Part shown: positions 5,712 through 7,495 of the stretch, one piece after another
How positions within the stretch are numbered: position 1 is the first letter of the stretch
Layout of the letters: every line of letters starts with the position of its first letter
Source: an uncultured Muribaculaceae bacterium
GTDB taxonomy: Bacteria; Bacteroidota; Bacteroidia; Bacteroidales; Muribaculaceae
Direction of reading: 5' to 3'
Assembly (NCBI GenBank): GCA_910584735.1
Contig: CAJUBM010000129.1
Coordinates: 1 to 7,495 of the forward strand
Length of the DNA stretch: 7,495 bases
Notes under the pieces: model-generated
The model's input: the letters and a program-made list of their open reading frames with translations, nothing else
What the model was told of the DNA's origin: nothing
The model's database searches: none
Translations under genes and position numbers: made by a program

Positions 5712-7397
5712 TCAGAGAATGGCCGAGATGTTGAAGTTCTGGAATTCGAGATCCTTGGCGGCCTTAGCGGCAAGTGAGCGGTCAAGCTTCACAGCCTGGC
5801 GCAGGTTGGTGTTCACCATCGAATCGTTGTTGGTACGGGCGCCGAGGATAGCCGTGATATAGTAGGTCATGGCATCGGGGTTGGTAACGCCTGCCAATGT
5901 GGATTTTGCCTTGGAGTAATCCTTGGTCAGAATCTGGGCCAGGGCGGCATTGTTTATCTTGGCATTGCCGAAAGCTTTTACGGCGGCGGCATTGTCCCCT
6001 GTCATGAGGAAGTAGGTGCCGAGGGCATCGTTAAGCTCGGGAGCGCCTGCGGCGGCACCGAACTTCTGGTTTGCCTGACGGTAATCCTTGTCGCGCAGCG
6101 AGATAAGACCCAGATTCATCTGAGGCTCTACAGCGGAGGGGGCTATGCGGGCGGCACGTTCGAAGCTGGCCTTTGCGGCGGCATAGTCGCCGGCAACATA
6201 CTGGGCCAGACCCAGGTCGTTGAGCGTACGGTAGTCGTTGGGATAGGTCTCTGCGGCAGTGGAGTAGATGCCGAGGCGGTCTGAATTGCCGTCAACCAGC
6301 GTAGCTGCATAAAGCATCTCATCGGCTGACAGTCTCGAGGGATCGGTCTGCACAAGGCGAAGAATCTCTTCGTCACTCTTGCCGATAACGTTTATAGAGG
6401 CTGTGATGCGGCTCTTACGCAATTGAGGAAGAATCTGGTCGGCAAGCTGGTCGAAGATCGACGACAGATTACGAATCTCCTTCTCCCTCTGCTCGGGATC
6501 GGAATACATTGATAGAACGGACAGAATCAGTTCCTTATCCTGTATATTGCTGGCAGCAACGAGCTTCTGGAAACCCTCCCAGTCCTCGGGAGTGAAATTG
6601 GAGGTAAGCTCGCCGAACTCCGTAATCTTGTCCTTCTTAAGGTTGCCTTTGACATAAGCCGTGGTCGACTTCTCGCGGTTCTCGGCAAGACGGGTGTTGA
6701 AGTCAAGCGTACCCTCGGGAGATGCATAGGACGAGATGTTGATCTCCTCTATCCGGCGTGTCGAATCGCCGGCTGCATTACGGATCTGGGCGTTGAGATC
6801 GGTCATCTCCACGGTCTTCAACTGGCCGTCGCGTATGTTTGCCTGGTTTACGAGGAAATGTATGTCGGCATTGTATTTCTCGTTTATTATGCGCTGGAAT
6901 TTATCCTGTGCCAAGGCCGGGGTAACGGTCGAGGCATCTGCCAGGGCGGCGGTAGCTACCACGCCGTTAGCCACGTTCACGCGGGGAAGCACATACTGTT
7001 TGCCACCCTGCACAACGCTGAAAGCCAGCTGGAGTTCGGAACGCATCATCTCCGAGTCATACTGGTACATCACCGGTATCGTGACGGTCCCACCGTTATC
7101 GTAAGACACCACGGGGTTGTTGCCGCGCACCTTCTCACCCTGGAAGGTATATGGCTGGGAAGCAGTCTCCTTATCGCCGTAGCACAGATAGGGAGTAACC
7201 GTAACCTCTGCATTTTTTACGAAGAATTTCTGCGGTATTCGGGCTGTAACCGTTGCCGGCACACGGTCGCCGACAACCTCCAACGGATTAGGGTTGACCG
7301 AGAAATAGTCAGCCTGGAACTGGCCGAGCTTTTTGCTGCATCCCGAAAGGAGCAGTACGCCCGATGCGGCCAGCAGGATTGTAGATTTGCTGTTCAT
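5712..7397 (-). CDS. OmpA-like/TPR-repeat outer-envelope lipoprotein
   Basis: This 561-aa protein begins with a lipoprotein signal peptide: a hydrophobic stretch at 6-17, then the lipobox LSGC with acylated Cys20. The residues after Cys20 (SKKLGQ) contain no acidic cluster of the kind that exports Bacteroidetes lipoproteins to the surface, so a periplasm-facing position is more likely. Residues about 25-150 look beta-rich and unrecognised. Residues about 175-250 resemble an OmpA-type C-terminal domain, with INISSYASPEG (219-229), Asn234 and LAENREKS (237-244). The Asp that usually contacts diaminopimelate in peptidoglycan appears to be Ser here. From about 370 to 485 there are TPR-like helical repeats, the clearest being NDLGLAQYVAGDYAAAKASF (393-412) and the one after it. 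The family is common in Bacteroidetes, with a presumed envelope scaffold role; no enzymatic activity is apparent. Codon use is GC-rich, unlike the next operon. It is monocistronic as far as the window shows, ending in a strong terminator. The exact function is unknown. Confidence 0.88.
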   Translation of the reverse strand: MNSKSTILLAASGVLLLSGCSKKLGQFQADYFSVNPNPLEVVGDRVPATVTARIPQKFFVKNAEVTVTPYLCYGDKETASQPYTFQGEKVRGNNPVVSYDNGGTVTIPVMYQYDSEMMRSELQLAFSVVQGGKQYVLPRVNVANGVVATAALADASTVTPALAQDKFQRIINEKYNADIHFLVNQANIRDGQLKTVEMTDLNAQIRNAAGDSTRRIEEINISSYASPEGTLDFNTRLAENREKSTTAYVKGNLKKDKITEFGELTSNFTPEDWEGFQKLVAASNIQDKELILSVLSMYSDPEQREKEIRNLSSIFDQLADQILPQLRKSRITASINVIGKSDEEILRLVQTDPSRLSADEMLYAATLVDGNSDRLGIYSTAAETYPNDYRTLNDLGLAQYVAGDYAAAKASFERAARIAPSAVEPQMNLGLISLRDKDYRQANQKFGAAAGAPELNDALGTYFLMTGDNAAAVKAFGNAKINNAALAQILTKDYSKAKSTLAGVTNPDAMTYYITAILGARTNNDSMVNTNLRQAVKLDRSLAAKAAKDLEFQNFNISAIL

Positions 7398-7477
7398 TGT
7401 CAGTAAGCTATGGAAATTTAGTTTTGTCGTGAGAATGGAGGATCAATACTTCGGTTATTTTTTGAGAGTTTGTTAAC

Positions 7478-7491
7478 GGCTCCGAGGAGCC
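7478..7491. other. GC-rich hairpin at the window edge
   Basis: GGCTC (7478-7482) and GAGCC (7487-7491) form a stem around CGAG, in otherwise AT-rich intergenic DNA upstream of the lipoprotein gene. No T-run follows it on the minus strand, and the plus-strand side is cut by the window end. It may be part of a terminator for a gene outside the window. Confidence 0.3.
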
Positions 7492-7495
7492 AAGT

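Noticed and set aside
6858..7406. Plus-strand 182-codon open frame opposite the lipoprotein gene
   Set aside because: It is antisense to a well-supported lipoprotein coding sequence and shows no domain or plausible start context.
7413..7420. TAAATTTC on the minus strand as a -7 element for the lipoprotein gene
   Set aside because: It mismatches the consensus at the last base, has a 23-nt gap to the nearest TTG, and would leave only about a 10-nt leader.

Overview
The window looks like a chromosomal segment from a member of the Bacteroidales, with a GC content compatible with a Muribaculaceae-like gut lineage. The clues are a Bacteroidetes-type OmpA/TPR lipoprotein, an MnmE of the Bacteroidetes style, starts without clear Shine-Dalgarno sequences, and a TAnnTTTG-type promoter element. 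The family-level assignment is inference. Every gene I can support lies on the minus strand, so transcription runs from the high coordinates to the low ones.

Layout in the direction of transcription: (1) 7397-5712 encodes a 561-aa lipoprotein with an OmpA-like segment and TPR-type repeats, closed by a strong intrinsic terminator at 5694-5655. (2) 5654-5441 is an AT-rich leader with a candidate promoter, a perfect 11-bp tandem repeat and a small dyad. (3) 5440-2439 is a three-gene restriction-modification-like operon whose members overlap by 14 and 11 nt: a C5-cytosine DNA methyltransferase, a 464-aa protein with a degenerate two-motif LAGLIDADG-like N-terminal half and a Cys/His-rich middle, and a 191-aa PD-(D/E)XK-like nuclease candidate. 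(4) Only 20 nt further on comes a membrane-anchored DNA/RNA non-specific endonuclease (2418-1546), and then mnmE (1493-45), the tRNA U34-modifying GTPase.

The middle block is clearly more AT-rich than its flanks: 60-base lines I counted gave about 33-38% GC inside and 50-67% outside. It therefore looks like a horizontally acquired restriction-modification cassette set between the lipoprotein terminator and the nuclease-mnmE pair. No terminator is visible between the cassette and the downstream housekeeping genes, so read-through into them is plausible.

The most novel element is the restriction half of the cassette. Both LAGLIDADG-like motifs in the 464-aa protein lack the catalytic aspartate, while the overlapping small protein carries a D...EVK plus QxxxY signature. 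My working hypothesis is a two-subunit restriction enzyme in which a LAGLIDADG fold reads DNA and a separate PD-(D/E)XK subunit cuts it. This is inferred from sequence alone.
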